Assembly (NCBI GenBank): GCA_000328365.1
Contig: KB308622.1
Location: 67,599-131,598 of the forward strand
Direction of reading: 5' to 3'
Length of the DNA: 64,000 bases
DNA from: Capitella teleta
Taxonomy: Eukaryota > Annelida > Polychaeta > Capitellidae
Shown here piece after piece: positions 25,501 through 37,600 of this stretch (position 1 is the stretch's first letter; every line of letters begins with the position of its first letter). The notes below the pieces were generated by a model. It searched no databases. It worked only from the letters and a program-made list of their open reading frames with translations, and was not told the origin of the DNA. A program made the translations under genes and the position numbers.

Positions 25501-25736
25501 CCAGGCGTCGCTTGTCAGCTGAAAAGTACGACAGCCACCGCAGCAGCAGCAGGGGCCCTCCCCCCGCCCCTTTTGGGAGAGCACCCCCGCCCCCGGATGC
25601 GTACATGTCTGAGCGTGATCGCTGGGCCTATGAGATGGCCAGGCAGCAGTTCTTTAAGGACATGTATGCTGGACGCTCGCCTCATGGAAGGAGACCCGTG
25701 TCATCACATGATGGCAGACATTACCCACGCCACTGA
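22528..25736 (+). CDS. RPRD2: RPRD2-like RNA polymerase II CTD-interacting protein
   Basis: RPRD proteins bind the phosphorylated CTD of RNA polymerase II in the nucleus. Nine exons: 22528-22808, 22862-22962, 23015-23067, 23140-23266, 23318-23493, 23548-23761, 24001-24087, 24309-24440 and 24490-25736; all phases agree (805 aa). Residues 1-130 form the CID (HRLTLFYLCNDIVQNSKRK, then VERLYNIWSERNVYD). Residues 145-270 are charged and helical, with KLEDFVKVVEE and ELFYDAQHGEAKIVAN-AYKNF as in RPRD2. Residues 390-805 are low-complexity, with VPGYSDPAKSAAKFLSNL, long PPP-rich runs and an RPRD-like basic end. The ATG at 22528 sits where family members start. AATAAA is at 25836. RPRD1 lacks such a long proline-rich tail, so RPRD2 is the better name. 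Confidence 0.9.
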
Positions 25737-25959
25737 TGCTTTCAGACTGAAGAGAGCCTGTTTAGCACCCCCATACTTTGAAGCAACTCTCTGTGTGTTT
25801 ATGCAAATCTTTCTTGCGGTAGTGCTCTTGCAATCAATAAACGATGTTTCATTATTTTATTTTCTGTTTGGGCCAAAAACGGTGATTTGAATTATTTTGT
25901 AAAATTTTATTTTTATGTTTTTTTGTAAGGTTAATTTTTAGTCAAGAGCGTTTGAATAA

Positions 25960-27390
25960 ATGTTGCCGGTTATCATGCTATGATTATGTGATGTAATAAT
26001 CATGTTCTTCTGAACTCATTTTCATTCGCTTCATCAGCAGGTTTTGCGTTCTAAGTTGAGAAAAGAGCTTTTGGGTAAGCTGTTCTTGATACGGAGAACA
26101 GTTTCTCCTCATCCGTGCTACCTTTGATGATTTCCTGATCACTATAAGAACTGGTACCTTTTCATGCATGTTCAATGCCCAAAACAGGACCACTATAATA
26201 ATTATTAAATTTAGGCGATGGTAAACAAAACCGTGTATTTTGTGCGTAGATGTTCAATGTATACACATTGGATGTGTATTTGCTGTGAACCCGAACGTTA
26301 TGTTAATGAGACTATGCTTGATACATGAACTAGCCTTTGATAATTACAAGTACTTCTAGGTTCTTAACCCTATAATGCCGAAATGCATTTTGCCAGCCAA
26401 ATGCCTTTCTTAATTCCTCTGTTTCTCGACTCAAGGTCTTGGTCATAACTGGTACTGGCTACGCGATAGGTCTTGTCTGTATTTTGGTATACAGTCTATT
26501 ATGCCAATGTTCATTTCGTTCAGCTGACTTCAGCATATAAAGCCAGGCTACTTTGAAATCGATTGATGGCGTGCATGAGTTGATTTTATACTCACGTTAT
26601 CGTTATACTAGTACTATTTGTTATATTTTGTGGATTTCCCGATTAGAGATAATGGCGTTTGTTCCCTGGTGCTTCGTTTAGCTAGATGTTCTATGAATGT
26701 GATCTAAATCCGGAACAACCATTTATTTTACTAGCCTCCTTGGAATACGTGGTGTAATTCAGATGTTATTGTGGGATGACGTAACACGGACATTGAGACA
26801 GATTCAGAGGCTGAGAAGTCGCGAGGCAACGGTTGGTCGTCTGTTTGCCCTTGACAATGTACACACCTATGTTATATTCATGCGTTGCATAACATCGTTC
26901 AGCGTACGTGTATCAAGGCAGTGACAGTTGGTTTACCAAAGTATCACTTACCCAAAAGCGCGTTCCATCGAATACTGTAAGCCTACGCTATATATATATA
27001 TATATATACAGGTAATCCCAAATCTTGGTAATATACATTCACAGGCCTTCTTCATAATACGATGTACTCACGCCTCTTTAGACTAGGTAGCAAACGCATA
27101 AAACAGACAATGTCGACTACTGCGAACATGGAAGCACCAATGACTTCACTTTACGCCTGGATTTTCATACAAGAACTTGAAGTTAGAACGAATATTCACG
27201 CGATTCAAAAGTTATTTTAATTTTATGGAGAGTAATTTTTATCGCTATTCAATGCGTGTACGTGTATCTCTAATTGATAAGTTAATATGCATCATGTAAT
27301 TGATAAATTTGTAAAAATAATGATATAAGGACCATTATAACCGCTACTATACTTGGTATTCGATGGGGAGGATCAATATACCCTATAGTA
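25960..27390. other. Intergenic, TA microsatellite
   Basis: No gene recognised. A short (TA)n run lies at about 26990-27008. TTTATT at 27392-27397 is the minus-strand AATAAA of the next gene. Confidence 0.5.
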
Positions 27391-27470
27391 ATTTATTTGT
27401 TGCTCAATTGTTCATTTCAGAAAAAAAAAAATTGAATGTCTGCTATTGAAATGGCAAATGCAGAGTTAAG

Positions 27471-29287
27471 TTAAAAGCGAACTTCACAAAGATGACTGCC
27501 CCCAATATCAGCTGTCAAGTAGAGCAGAACAGAGAATTCACGTGAAGAGAATTGCGCCGTGCACGTCACTTGGCATTCATCAGCGCCCTCAGCCAGCGTG
27601 CAGAGCTTGCTTTCGCCACAGCAGTTGCTGGTCAGTCGAGACATTGCTACCACGTGACCCTCGTCGCATTGGATGCCATTTCCATGAAGTGAGAAGGTCG
27701 TCAAGATGCCATTTCCGTCCAGTCGGATGCTCAGCTCCTGAGGAGGTTGGCCAACCATCGGGATCCCGATGCACGTCGAACTGTTGCCATCCATGATGTC
27801 CTGCGGAATTGCTCGTCGGTGGGATTCGGGAATGCTATAAACACTCGGTAGGGCGTCCTCAGCGGCGAATGTTTCTCCAGATGAAACGACCGAAGGGGCG
27901 ACATCTGGATGTTAAAAAAAAAAAAAAACAAAAAAAAAACAAAAACAAAACAAAAACATAATAATAACGCACTTCCAATTCTTATATATAAGATAGCTTA
28001 AAACCTATCTTTTTACCAAGTGTTATGTTTAACCCGCTGAATTTCGTTTTATCTTGTTCCCTTTCAAATGTTTTTACTCCTTCACACTTCCCCTCCAACA
28101 CGAGCGTTTTAGAGCACTATTGTTGTGGATTTTCCGCTATACAAAAATAAATTTTATTATTATTTTTATTATTATTTATAACAAGAAAACACAAAATTAA
28201 ATTTCTCTCAACGACTTACGAATTTGACACGTGTACAGCTCCCAACGCACGCATATGAACGTTTTGAATTCCAATGGATAGAACTTCATAAAGCGCGCCT
28301 GAATCGGGGGATCAAAGTAGTTTCTAACAACATTAATCTCGTCGATGTTGCCTTCAAATATCTGTAGCATAAGACAATTGATAAACTCATTTGCAAGAAA
28401 CCTTCATACAAACATCGGGGTTTTCTTCATTCTTGTACCACATCCAAGTCTTTCCATCCTCGCTGCTCTGTAGCTTGTAGGTCTTGACGAATATTTCTTC
28501 TTCTTCATATCCCATGGTGTCAATTGCAATTATTGACATTGAATATCCCAGATCAATCTGCATCCAGGGACCAACCTCTTCTGTACACCAGGAGAAACCA
28601 GACACTGCATGCAAATAATACTTATTAGTATGCATTCATCGGCCGATCCGTTAAGCACATACTTCGGCTTTCTGATGGAAAATAGGTCTGGTAACTATTC
28701 GAAGCAGTCAGTTTGATGTCTTTAACTCCATTTTCGATTAATGGTGAAAGGTTTAGACAATCTACTGAAAAACAATGACGAACAATGAAACAACAGCAAG
28801 AGAAGTCGAAGGAATTGTGACATTCTCTATTTTAGATAACGACCCCATTACACACTTCTACAGTTCTCACTGTGTTTTGTAGCCGTAGCTGGTTCAGGAC
28901 GTTTTAAACGAGTCGATTTGTTAGCCCAAGAAAGAGTTTATTCACAGTTGAAGTTTGGTCCTTTCTATAGCCATACTTATGGAGAAAGGGATCGAGTTCA
29001 TTTAAGTAAAATGGGAGGTCGCGATGACCAATCAAAAGATCAGACACATCATGTCTTTAAATATTTATTTCGGTGAATGAAGTCACATTTTTCCTGGTTT
29101 AATCTTGTTCAATTTAATAATGTTATCGTTATATTTAAGACTTCATGTCTGCATGTATTACCAACAAACTTCATTTGCTTTAATAGAGTACATGTATATA
29201 TACTTTAATGAACATACCTGAGTAAGATGCTGTAGAAATATCGAGGCCAACAAGCAATGTTAATCCCGACAGAACGAGTGTCATCAT
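27471..29287 (-). CDS. Secreted F5/8 type C (discoidin) domain protein, copy 1
   Basis: Five exons: 29287-29218, 28764-28663, 28604-28414, 28361-28220 and 27904-27471 (312 aa). The start codon begins a signal peptide (LVLSGLTLLVGLDIS). Residues 25-165 are a discoidin domain: an opening DCLNLSPL, then SWCTEE, WMQIDLGY, YKLQSSEDGKTWMWY, FEGNID, YFDPPIQARFMKFYP and ending CVRWELYTC. Residues 170-312 are a compact cysteine-bearing domain with DGNSSTCIGIP, CCGESKLC and a CEVRF end; it resembles galactose-binding/fucolectin-type folds, but I cannot name it. There is no membrane anchor, so the product is probably a secreted lectin-like adhesion or recognition protein. Minus-strand AATAAA lies 74 nt past the stop. 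It is a tandem duplicate of the gene at 30347. Confidence 0.88.
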
Positions 29288-29489
29288 TGTGGAAATTGCT
29301 GGTACGCCTGTGCTGAATCTCTACCTGTGGCCGTAAACGAGCCAGGACATTTACTTTTGATGACAGTTGTGTGATTCTCAACGGGATATGAAGACGCCTT
29401 TTAAGGCAGCATTGACTGATCCCTAAAGAGTTTCTTTCCGACCACTTAAACGCCAAATTGACAGCTCTTAAAGTCTCATTCGAATCAGA

Positions 29490-30340
29490 TTTCTTCATTG
29501 CAAGATTAGTTCTTGAAAACGTTTCTCAAATCGATTGTACATTAGCCAAGCACTTGGCTTGGCTCTGAGGGTCTTTGTTGCTGAGTCAGAGAATCTTTAT
29601 TTATCGACTCTTGGAGGCATGAAATGACGGTACCGTATGTATATGCCTACTGAAAAGAGCAGAGAAAAGGCTTTGGTATAAACTATACCTCTAATTAAAC
29701 TTATTAAAGCTACAAGAAAAAAAAAACTGACGGTCATTGAATATAATTAATTTGGAGAGCATTACGTTTACAGCAGCTGTATTTATTGCAATACCGTACT
29801 CCGTTACAGCAGCTGTACGTATATACTCAATGCCCGTAATACGTCGTACCCCCTACAGCAACTCTAGAAGTGGCACAAGAAAAAGCGTAAACAAACTTTT
29901 ACTTCAGCGAGAGAATTTTTTTAATTATTATATTGTCAAAAACAAACACGGATTTAATAAAGGAATTCAATTAAGACTGGAAAAAAAAATCTTTCGCAAT
30001 CAGGAAAAATTAAATAGATTTCAAGAAAACAAGAAATCCAAGCATAAATTATTTACAACACATACACGAAATATATATTTTTTTCAGTTGATACGGCTTT
30101 CATATAGAGCCGAAGGTTCGGCCGTGTAACCAACTGCATTATTCGGCATTCGAAGCTTCGGCTGTTTCAATCACAAAATAGTTATATAGCCGAACTTTCA
30201 TTTGTTTATATATTGTATTACATGGATTTTTATATGTACTTTCTATTATAAATTGTACTATTATAAAGTACATGCATACCATATTATTTACGGTCATTGT
30301 GAAAAAAAAAAATGCAAAGAAAAAATATTGCAAATGCAGA
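29490..30340. other. Spacer between the two discoidin genes
   Basis: AT-rich; an open frame at 29737-30129 is lysine-rich with no motif and is judged accidental. A GCAGCTGT..ACAGC repeat is near 29770-29820. GAAGCTTCGGCT and CGAAGGTTCGGC patches lie near 30110-30165. Confidence 0.45.
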
Positions 30341-30346
30341 GTTAAG

Positions 30347-32141
30347 TTAAAAGCGAACTTCACAAAGACGACTGTCCCCAATATCAGCTGTCAAGTAGAG
30401 CAGAACAGAGAATTCACGTGAAGAGAATTGCGCCGTGCACGTCACTTGGCATTCATCAGCGCCCTCAGCCAGCGTGCAGAGCTTGCTTTCGCCACAGCAG
30501 TTGCTGGTCAGTCGAGACATTGCTACCACGTGACCCTCGTCGCATTGGATGCCATTTCCATGAAGTGAGAAGGTCGTCAAGATGCCATTTCCGTCCAGTC
30601 GGATGCTCAGTTCCTGGGGAGGTTGGCCAACCATCGGGATCCCGATGCACGTCGAACTGTTGCCATCCATGATGTCCTGCGGAATTGCTCGTCGGTGAGA
30701 TTCGGGAATGCGGTAAACACTCGGGAGGGCGTCCTCAGCGGCGAATGTTTCTCCAGATGAAACGACCGAAGTGGCGACATCTAGATGGAAAAAAAAAAAT
30801 AACGCACACCATGCAATGCTTATAATTATAAGATAACAAGAAAACATAAGATTAAATTTCTCTCAACAACTTACGAATTTGACACGTGTATAGCTCCCAG
30901 CGCACACAGGAGTAAGTTTTGTATTCCAAGGGACGCAATGTCAAGTATCGTGCCTGAATCGGGGGATCAAAATAATTTCTCACAACATCAATCTCGTTGG
31001 TGTTGCCCTCAAAGATCTGTAACATAAAATAAACGATACACTCATATACTCATATGTGGCAATTTGTCGCACAAACATTGTGTTCTCCTTCATCCTTGTA
31101 CCACGCCCACGTCTTTTCGTCCTCACTGTATTCGATCTTGTACGTCATGACGAATGCCTCTTTTCCCTCTAAGCCCATGGTGTCAATTGCAGTAATTGAC
31201 ATTGAATATCCCAGATCAAGCTGCAACCAGGAATCAGGCTCTTCGGTGCACCATGAATGACCAGACACTGCGAAATATTCTAATGAGTTCATTGGTCACT
31301 CTTGTAACCACATACTTCGGCTTTCTCGGGGTATATAGTCATCAAAGCTACTCGAGGCTTTGAATTTGGTATCTTCGTCTTTGATTAAGGGTGAAAACTT
31401 CAGACAATCTCCTGAAAAATATCGGTGAAAAATAATGAAGAATGTATCAACTGTAAATGACATCGAAGAAATTGTGACATTCTTTATTTTGGATAAAAGA
31501 AAACAAAAATCTACGAAATAACAGAGAAGACGTCACGGAAGAGTGTGATATATATATATACAACCACGAATCGATTTCTGATTTCCAATCTTTTGATCTG
31601 TCTAAATGCAATCTGCTGAAGTAGTTCAGCGGCAAAGTGAAAAGATGAAATTTGGATGATTTGATGAGTTTGACCGAGGACGCCACAAGATCAACCGCTG
31701 ATTGAGATCTATAAAACTATAAAGCATGCAGCCGCGAGTATGTATAAGCCTCCGCCGAGGAGTACTGTACGGAAGTGTACAAGCAGGCAGCTACAGCTAG
31801 ATATGCACCATAAGTTGATGACATAACCTCCCCTGACGGTGGAAGTGAAGATGAGCTGATGCTAGACTAACATATGTGTTTAGGTGAATTAATTCCCGTT
31901 TTCATCGTGGATTTGACTTGATTGATCAAACGTTCAATTGAACCTTTGGATTGATTCACTTTTTATCAACAGTGTCTATATTTCATGCGCATTTTGGATT
32001 TCATGTCTGAATGTATTGCCAACACACTTTTTAAATAGAATTTATATACACTATGTATACATATATTTACATACCTGAATATGATGCTGTAGATATATCA
32101 AGGCCTGCAAGCAGCAGTAATTTCAACAGAACGATTGTCAT
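30347..32141 (-). CDS. Secreted F5/8 type C (discoidin) domain protein, copy 2
   Basis: Five exons match copy 1 in order and almost in size: 32141-32075, 31411-31316, 31267-31077, 31016-30875 and 30780-30347 (309 aa). It has a signal peptide (IVLLKLLLLAGLDIS). The discoidin domain carries SWCTEE, WLQLDLGY, YKIEYSEDEKTWAWY and FEGNTNEIDVVRNYFDPP, but about one third of residues differ from copy 1 in exon 3. By contrast the 434-nt last exon is about 98% identical to copy 1 in DNA (roughly nine or ten differences by eye), including silent sites. Promoter-proximal sequence is also related. The cell role is inferred as secreted recognition or adhesion. Confidence 0.88.
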
Positions 32142-33130
32142 CGTGGAATTGGTGCAACTTCTGCGACGAATCTCTGTTTGTGGTTGCAGAGATTCGTCAT
32201 GTCTTCGTTTGAGGGCATCTTTGCGAGTGGTTCCCATGGAGATATGAAGACGCCACTTAGAGCAGCATTCAAACGTTGGTTCCGACCACTCTAGTGCCAA
32301 ATTGATAGCTCATGTTGTTGCATTCAGATCATCTCGCCGTTTCACCAAAAGCTTTATAGGGTCTAGTACTCTAGTTATTGAAAACGTTTCTCAAATCGAT
32401 GGCGGGCCTACATTAGCCAGGCATTAACATGACTTTGAGGGTCTTTAAAGGTAAGCCAGAGGATCTTAACACAATTGACTCTCTGAGATATAGAATGATG
32501 CCATGGCAACTGGTGTAGGCCTATGGTTGCAAATAAAAAGCAGAGAAAATTAACGATTTGTCTCGGTGTCTGTATAATTACGAGCACTTCTTGCTGAAGA
32601 TAATGACATCACAAAAATGAGATATATGATTGATCCAAAGCCAAGCAAGCAGTTTGAACTTCGAATGGTGGGTATGGCTGTTTACAGTCTTCTGTTCAAA
32701 TAGTGTTTGCTCCAAATAGGGACCTACGTTATTAGAATCTTGTTCATGGAGTCGGATGGATGTGAAATTCGCGATCATAACGCATCTCACTATAATGTCA
32801 AATGTAGTGTGTAACAGCCTCGTCAGGAATAGGGTATTGTAGTATTATTATTATTTAATTATTAGTAATCACTGTCAATTTTTGAAAAAAAAAAAAAAAT
32901 ATAATAAAAAAATAAGCAAGATATAAAGTACATGTATGATTAAAAGTGATCTAGAACCTAGATTATTTTCTATAAAGGGGATGTTTTGCTTTTATTTGTG
33001 TTTTATGATTTTATGATTTATTCATTTATTTTTATTTTTTTATTCGATCAAGGACGCCACGCATCATTTGTATAATATATGGGCGCACTGTATGCGCAGG
33101 GAAATGCAGCAAAAGGGAATACAATAATTT
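32142..33130. other. Upstream flank of discoidin copy 2, then intergenic
   Basis: 32142-32300 is related to the 5' flank of copy 1 (both contain ATATGAAGACGCC). The rest is AT-rich without recognised features. Confidence 0.45.
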
Positions 33131-33144
33131 AATTGCTCGTATAT

Positions 33145-33470
<326 letters not shown>

Positions 33471-33508
33471 AACTCGAAAGAAAAATAGAGAGAAAATTAT
33501 ATAAAAAC

Positions 33509-34202
33509 TTCAAGGGAGGGAGAACTGGTTGAAAATGGACTTTGAGTCGTTATTTGATGCACCAAAAATGATTCCTATGCCTGGCCCACACAAGGAATAT
33601 CATCCCTAACGATTTCGCGGGAGATATATTGCTAATTAGGCGTGACGTCAGGAGCTGTGATGAAACACCGAGTTCCCCATCTTTTACAATGGACCTCGTC
33701 ATATCAGCGTGTCCTGCGACTAAACCCCTGGATATTTTTTTTTTCGGAAATAGATAGAATAATCATGTTGCCACCAAAAAAAAAAAAAAAAAAAATATTT
33801 TTCACTATTTTTCTTATTTTACCAAGCGATTTTCTAGGACACCTACCATGTTTCTCATCCTGAAACAGTAAAAAGGTCAGCCAGAGTGCACCACGCATGC
33901 GCTTTCGTTTCGTAAACAACAATGATGTCCTTTTATGGCGAAGATGCTCTGCTCTGATTGGCTGAAATCGATAGCTTCACGAGGGGAACGGGACCAATCA
34001 CGGCAAGCCTTCAGCTGACGTTTGCCTCCTATACTTCGTAATGGAAGCCATTCTTCCATAGGCCCAATGCTAACCCCGATATTCGGAATGCATTATTTCC
34101 TTACACTTGCATCTAGGCATGGTGTTCTTGGCAGGGAATGCTATCAATTGGTGCTATGAGTCAATAGAACATCACTTAAAATTCAGTTCCCCATCCCTTT
34201 AA
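33509..34202 (+). mobile_element. TTAA-type MITE, copy C
   Basis: Element 33513-34198 (686 bp). The right flank is TTAA (34199-34202); the left is TTCA (33509-33512), a one-base change from TTAA. It has the same ends and orientation as copy B. Confidence 0.82.
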
Positions 34203-34622
34203 GGTTAATTTTAATCGCGTGGTTATAAGTTCTCGTATTCACACAATCGAGCTTTATCTGTCTCCAATCCGTAATTATTGGTCGAAATTAAGTCTTAGAC
34301 GCAGCCTTGGTTGCCGTTGCGGCCACAGAGATACGTACATTATAAATGTAAGAAGAGCAACGCTGGTGATAAATCAGGCGATGGTAAAAGATAAAATTTG
34401 CGCCAACTGTAATTACAAAGCATACTACTCATTTCCGAAACTCCCAACAATGTTGACCTTAATACTAAATTTCCGGTTCGATTTTAAAGTGACGTCATGA
34501 TCACGTGATACCGTCATCCTGCCATTGCCAAAGAAGACTTCGCAGCTGATCGGCGGAAGACCATTGATTAATCGCTTAATAATTGAACATTAGTCTTCAA
34601 TCACTTCTAAGCAACTGACAAG

Positions 34623-37600
34623 ATGAAGAAGTTAACAATCATTAACGTGATTTGCCTTGGAATATGTTTCTTCGTAGCCGTTAAAGGTGAGATTTGCTGC
34701 ATTTCTTAATGACGGAATATTTGACAACTTCGTTTTGACAGCTGATCAGTTCGGTGATCGATATTTTATCGTGAATTGGTTTATAATTATTCATATTTCT
34801 TTGCTTAGTTTTTTCTAATTATTGCAATTGCAGGTGATTCCTCCGTGTTAATCATTTCTATCCAATCCCTTAACTTGCGTTGGTAAATGCAGCTCGTGAC
34901 AATTAAAACTTCAATGGGGTCAAAGTCAAATAATTATTGGATCGCAGCTAGCATGAAATCAGCTGATGACAGCTCTCGAGCCTCATGCGCTTCGATTCAT
35001 GCAAATTTATGCATCACGGTGGTTGGTGTTTTTTTTTTTTCTTCTTCTCCTGGAGACCCTGGACAGATTAAAATCAGCAGCCTATTCATTGTTTGTATAG
35101 CAAGGTACAGAGGTCTACTAGGTTTTTAGCATACAAAGGTGTATGAGGTTAATTTGGAGCATATTTCGGGTATTAGAGTGATTAATGATAAGGCTAAAGG
35201 TTGTCATTTGAATCATATGGGAAACAACAGGGAATTCTGTTTGAATTAGAAGTTTGTAATATAAGCGTTATATCAATGACTGTATATAGTCGCATAATAC
35301 GCATTATAATTCCAATAAATCCTATACCTTCTTTGGGTGACAAATGACTTTGGCTTCTTTCAATCTCTGGCTGTTTGGGAAAGGGGCTTGCTCATTGGGT
35401 GTTAGGGACCAGTCATCAAGTCAGTTTCAGGACCCAGAGGTTAAAAAAACTTTGTAATTTTGAATCAACCAGAATATGTTAGCTTGGAATAGAGAATCTG
35501 AGCCCATTATAAATAAACTAGAATAAACACATCTGTCATGCCTCCAAAGATTATGACCTGAGCAGAAGTTGAACCTTTGTGATTATGAGAATCTTGACCC
35601 TGCAGATGCCCAGTTGAAGTAGCGCCGAACACTCAAATAGGACTGATTATCACTTCTCAGAATAACTAATAATGCAGGGAAATTGCGTGGCCATGAAAAT
35701 ACGTTCAGTTGACTACATGTTTTGGGAGTTTAATTGCACAAATAGCAATTCTGTATCTATTGCTCTTCTTGGAAAAAGTGCAGAATTTAATATTTTGCTG
35801 GCCTAAATAGTTCTGTATGCTCAGAATCCATCATGCTGTGACAGGCAGTGAATAGTACTAAATAAGTATGCCCATATACACAAGAAAAATTGTCTTAGTA
35901 AATGTGCAAACCTCTGACACTAAAAGGAAATCAGCAGAATACAAATTATGCATTATTTTATTTTATTATAGAATGATTTATTTTATTTTGATTAATCTAT
36001 GTTTCATATCAAATCTATATTGATCAGAAGCAATAGGGGTGAAACCGTAAAAGACTTCTATATTCATCGAACACATGTGCTGCATATAGCGTGGATGAAT
36101 GATAGTGCCTGCATGTGCATCACGTCCTGAGTCCTGGGCCGCACACGTGCTCACTTGATGCACACATATCCTATGCACTTTTAATCGTCATAATTTGTAT
36201 AGTGAGACGTGACAGGTGAATATTACATAGTCTGAGGGCACTCTTTGTTTCCATTCCTACCCTCAAAGGTCATAACCCCACTCATTTAAAATATTAACCT
36301 CTTATAAATATCATAATTTTTCTATGTTTAAAAATTGCGTACATATATGTAGTTAGATTGGCTGAGACTCAGGTGAAGTATAAACTGTGTTGATTGATCA
36401 GCTGATTGTTGTTGTACCTCCCTCCCCCCTCCTCCTCCTTCACCTCACCACTGAGCAGCCGTGGTAGATCTTCCAATACCTTTCAATGCACATGTAGAAA
36501 TCACTTGATATTTCATCATGTTGAATGTTCACCCATTTCTTGAAGTCTATTTTTTTACATTACAATAGCTTTGTTTTGGACGCAAGTTTTCCTTTGATTT
36601 GTTTGCCATTGTTTTTTTCTGATTTCTGTGTTTGTCTTTTCTTTTGCTTGCAGCTGAAACTGAAACTGATGATAGTAGTAGTAAGTATGTGGTTTGGGCT
36701 CTTTAAGTTTTGTACACTCTGCCTCCTCCTCCTCTCCTCCTCCTCTTCCTCTTCCTCTGATGTTGCTACTTTGGCTGTGGTTTGACAATCTTCTCCACCC
36801 CCCTCGTACCCCCGACCCCTCATAATCATGACTAACGCTGTACTGACGTATTAAACGCGAGCCCTCTGTGGGTGCTGAGAGGGCGCCACCACCCGTGCTG
36901 CTTCATGTTGTCCCGTTCTCTTAGCTCTTTAGTCGATGGTTGCTCTTTCATGTGGCCTGCTGATCCCCTTGAACGCGCAATAATTAAGCGATGAAGAAGG
37001 CATATAATCATACGAACCCAAAATCAAACCCCTCCTTTCCCCCCTTCATCTGTCTTTTTGCATGGGCTGTGTTTTTGGGTTTTCACCTTAGTCGGATGAT
37101 TTTCCTTGTTGCATGCCTGTTTTCCTCGTGTGCTGGAGGGCTTCGTCGCTTGTTCTGCTCATTGCAGCGTTTATCTTTTGTGTGTCTCTGCAGGCAAGAC
37201 CTCGGTGGTGACGCCCCAGGTCCAACCGGTCTACATCAAGGCAGGAGACCCCCTGGAACTCACCTGCATCCAGGACGATGGTCTGACCGTCGAGTGGCTC
37301 AAGGACCGCAGCGAGGTTGACACCAGTGACTCCGGCTTCTTCACCACCCAGCGCAAAGAGGTCGAAGGTGGGGGAAAGATCGAGAGCACTTTAAAGAAGA
37401 CCAACACGACGGCTGAAGATGAGGGCGTCTACACCTGCCAGGTGGGCAGCAACCCCGAACAGGTGTACAACCTGAAGGTTTTTGTGTTCACATGTGAGTC
37501 TGCATCTGTCTCTTGCTGTAATTCATGCGCTTGCTTACAGTGAACCCTCAGCACGGCAACGTGAAGAAAGACAAGGATGACGCCGTACTCGGTTGTGAGA

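Noticed and set aside
24572-25606. Antisense and alternate frames over the RPRD proline-rich exon
   Set aside because: GC-rich low-complexity coding sequence leaves all frames open; only the plus frame matches the family and spliced phases.
29737-30129. 130-codon lysine-rich frame between the discoidin genes
   Set aside because: AT-rich, no motif, no splice or promoter context; starts at a non-ATG codon.
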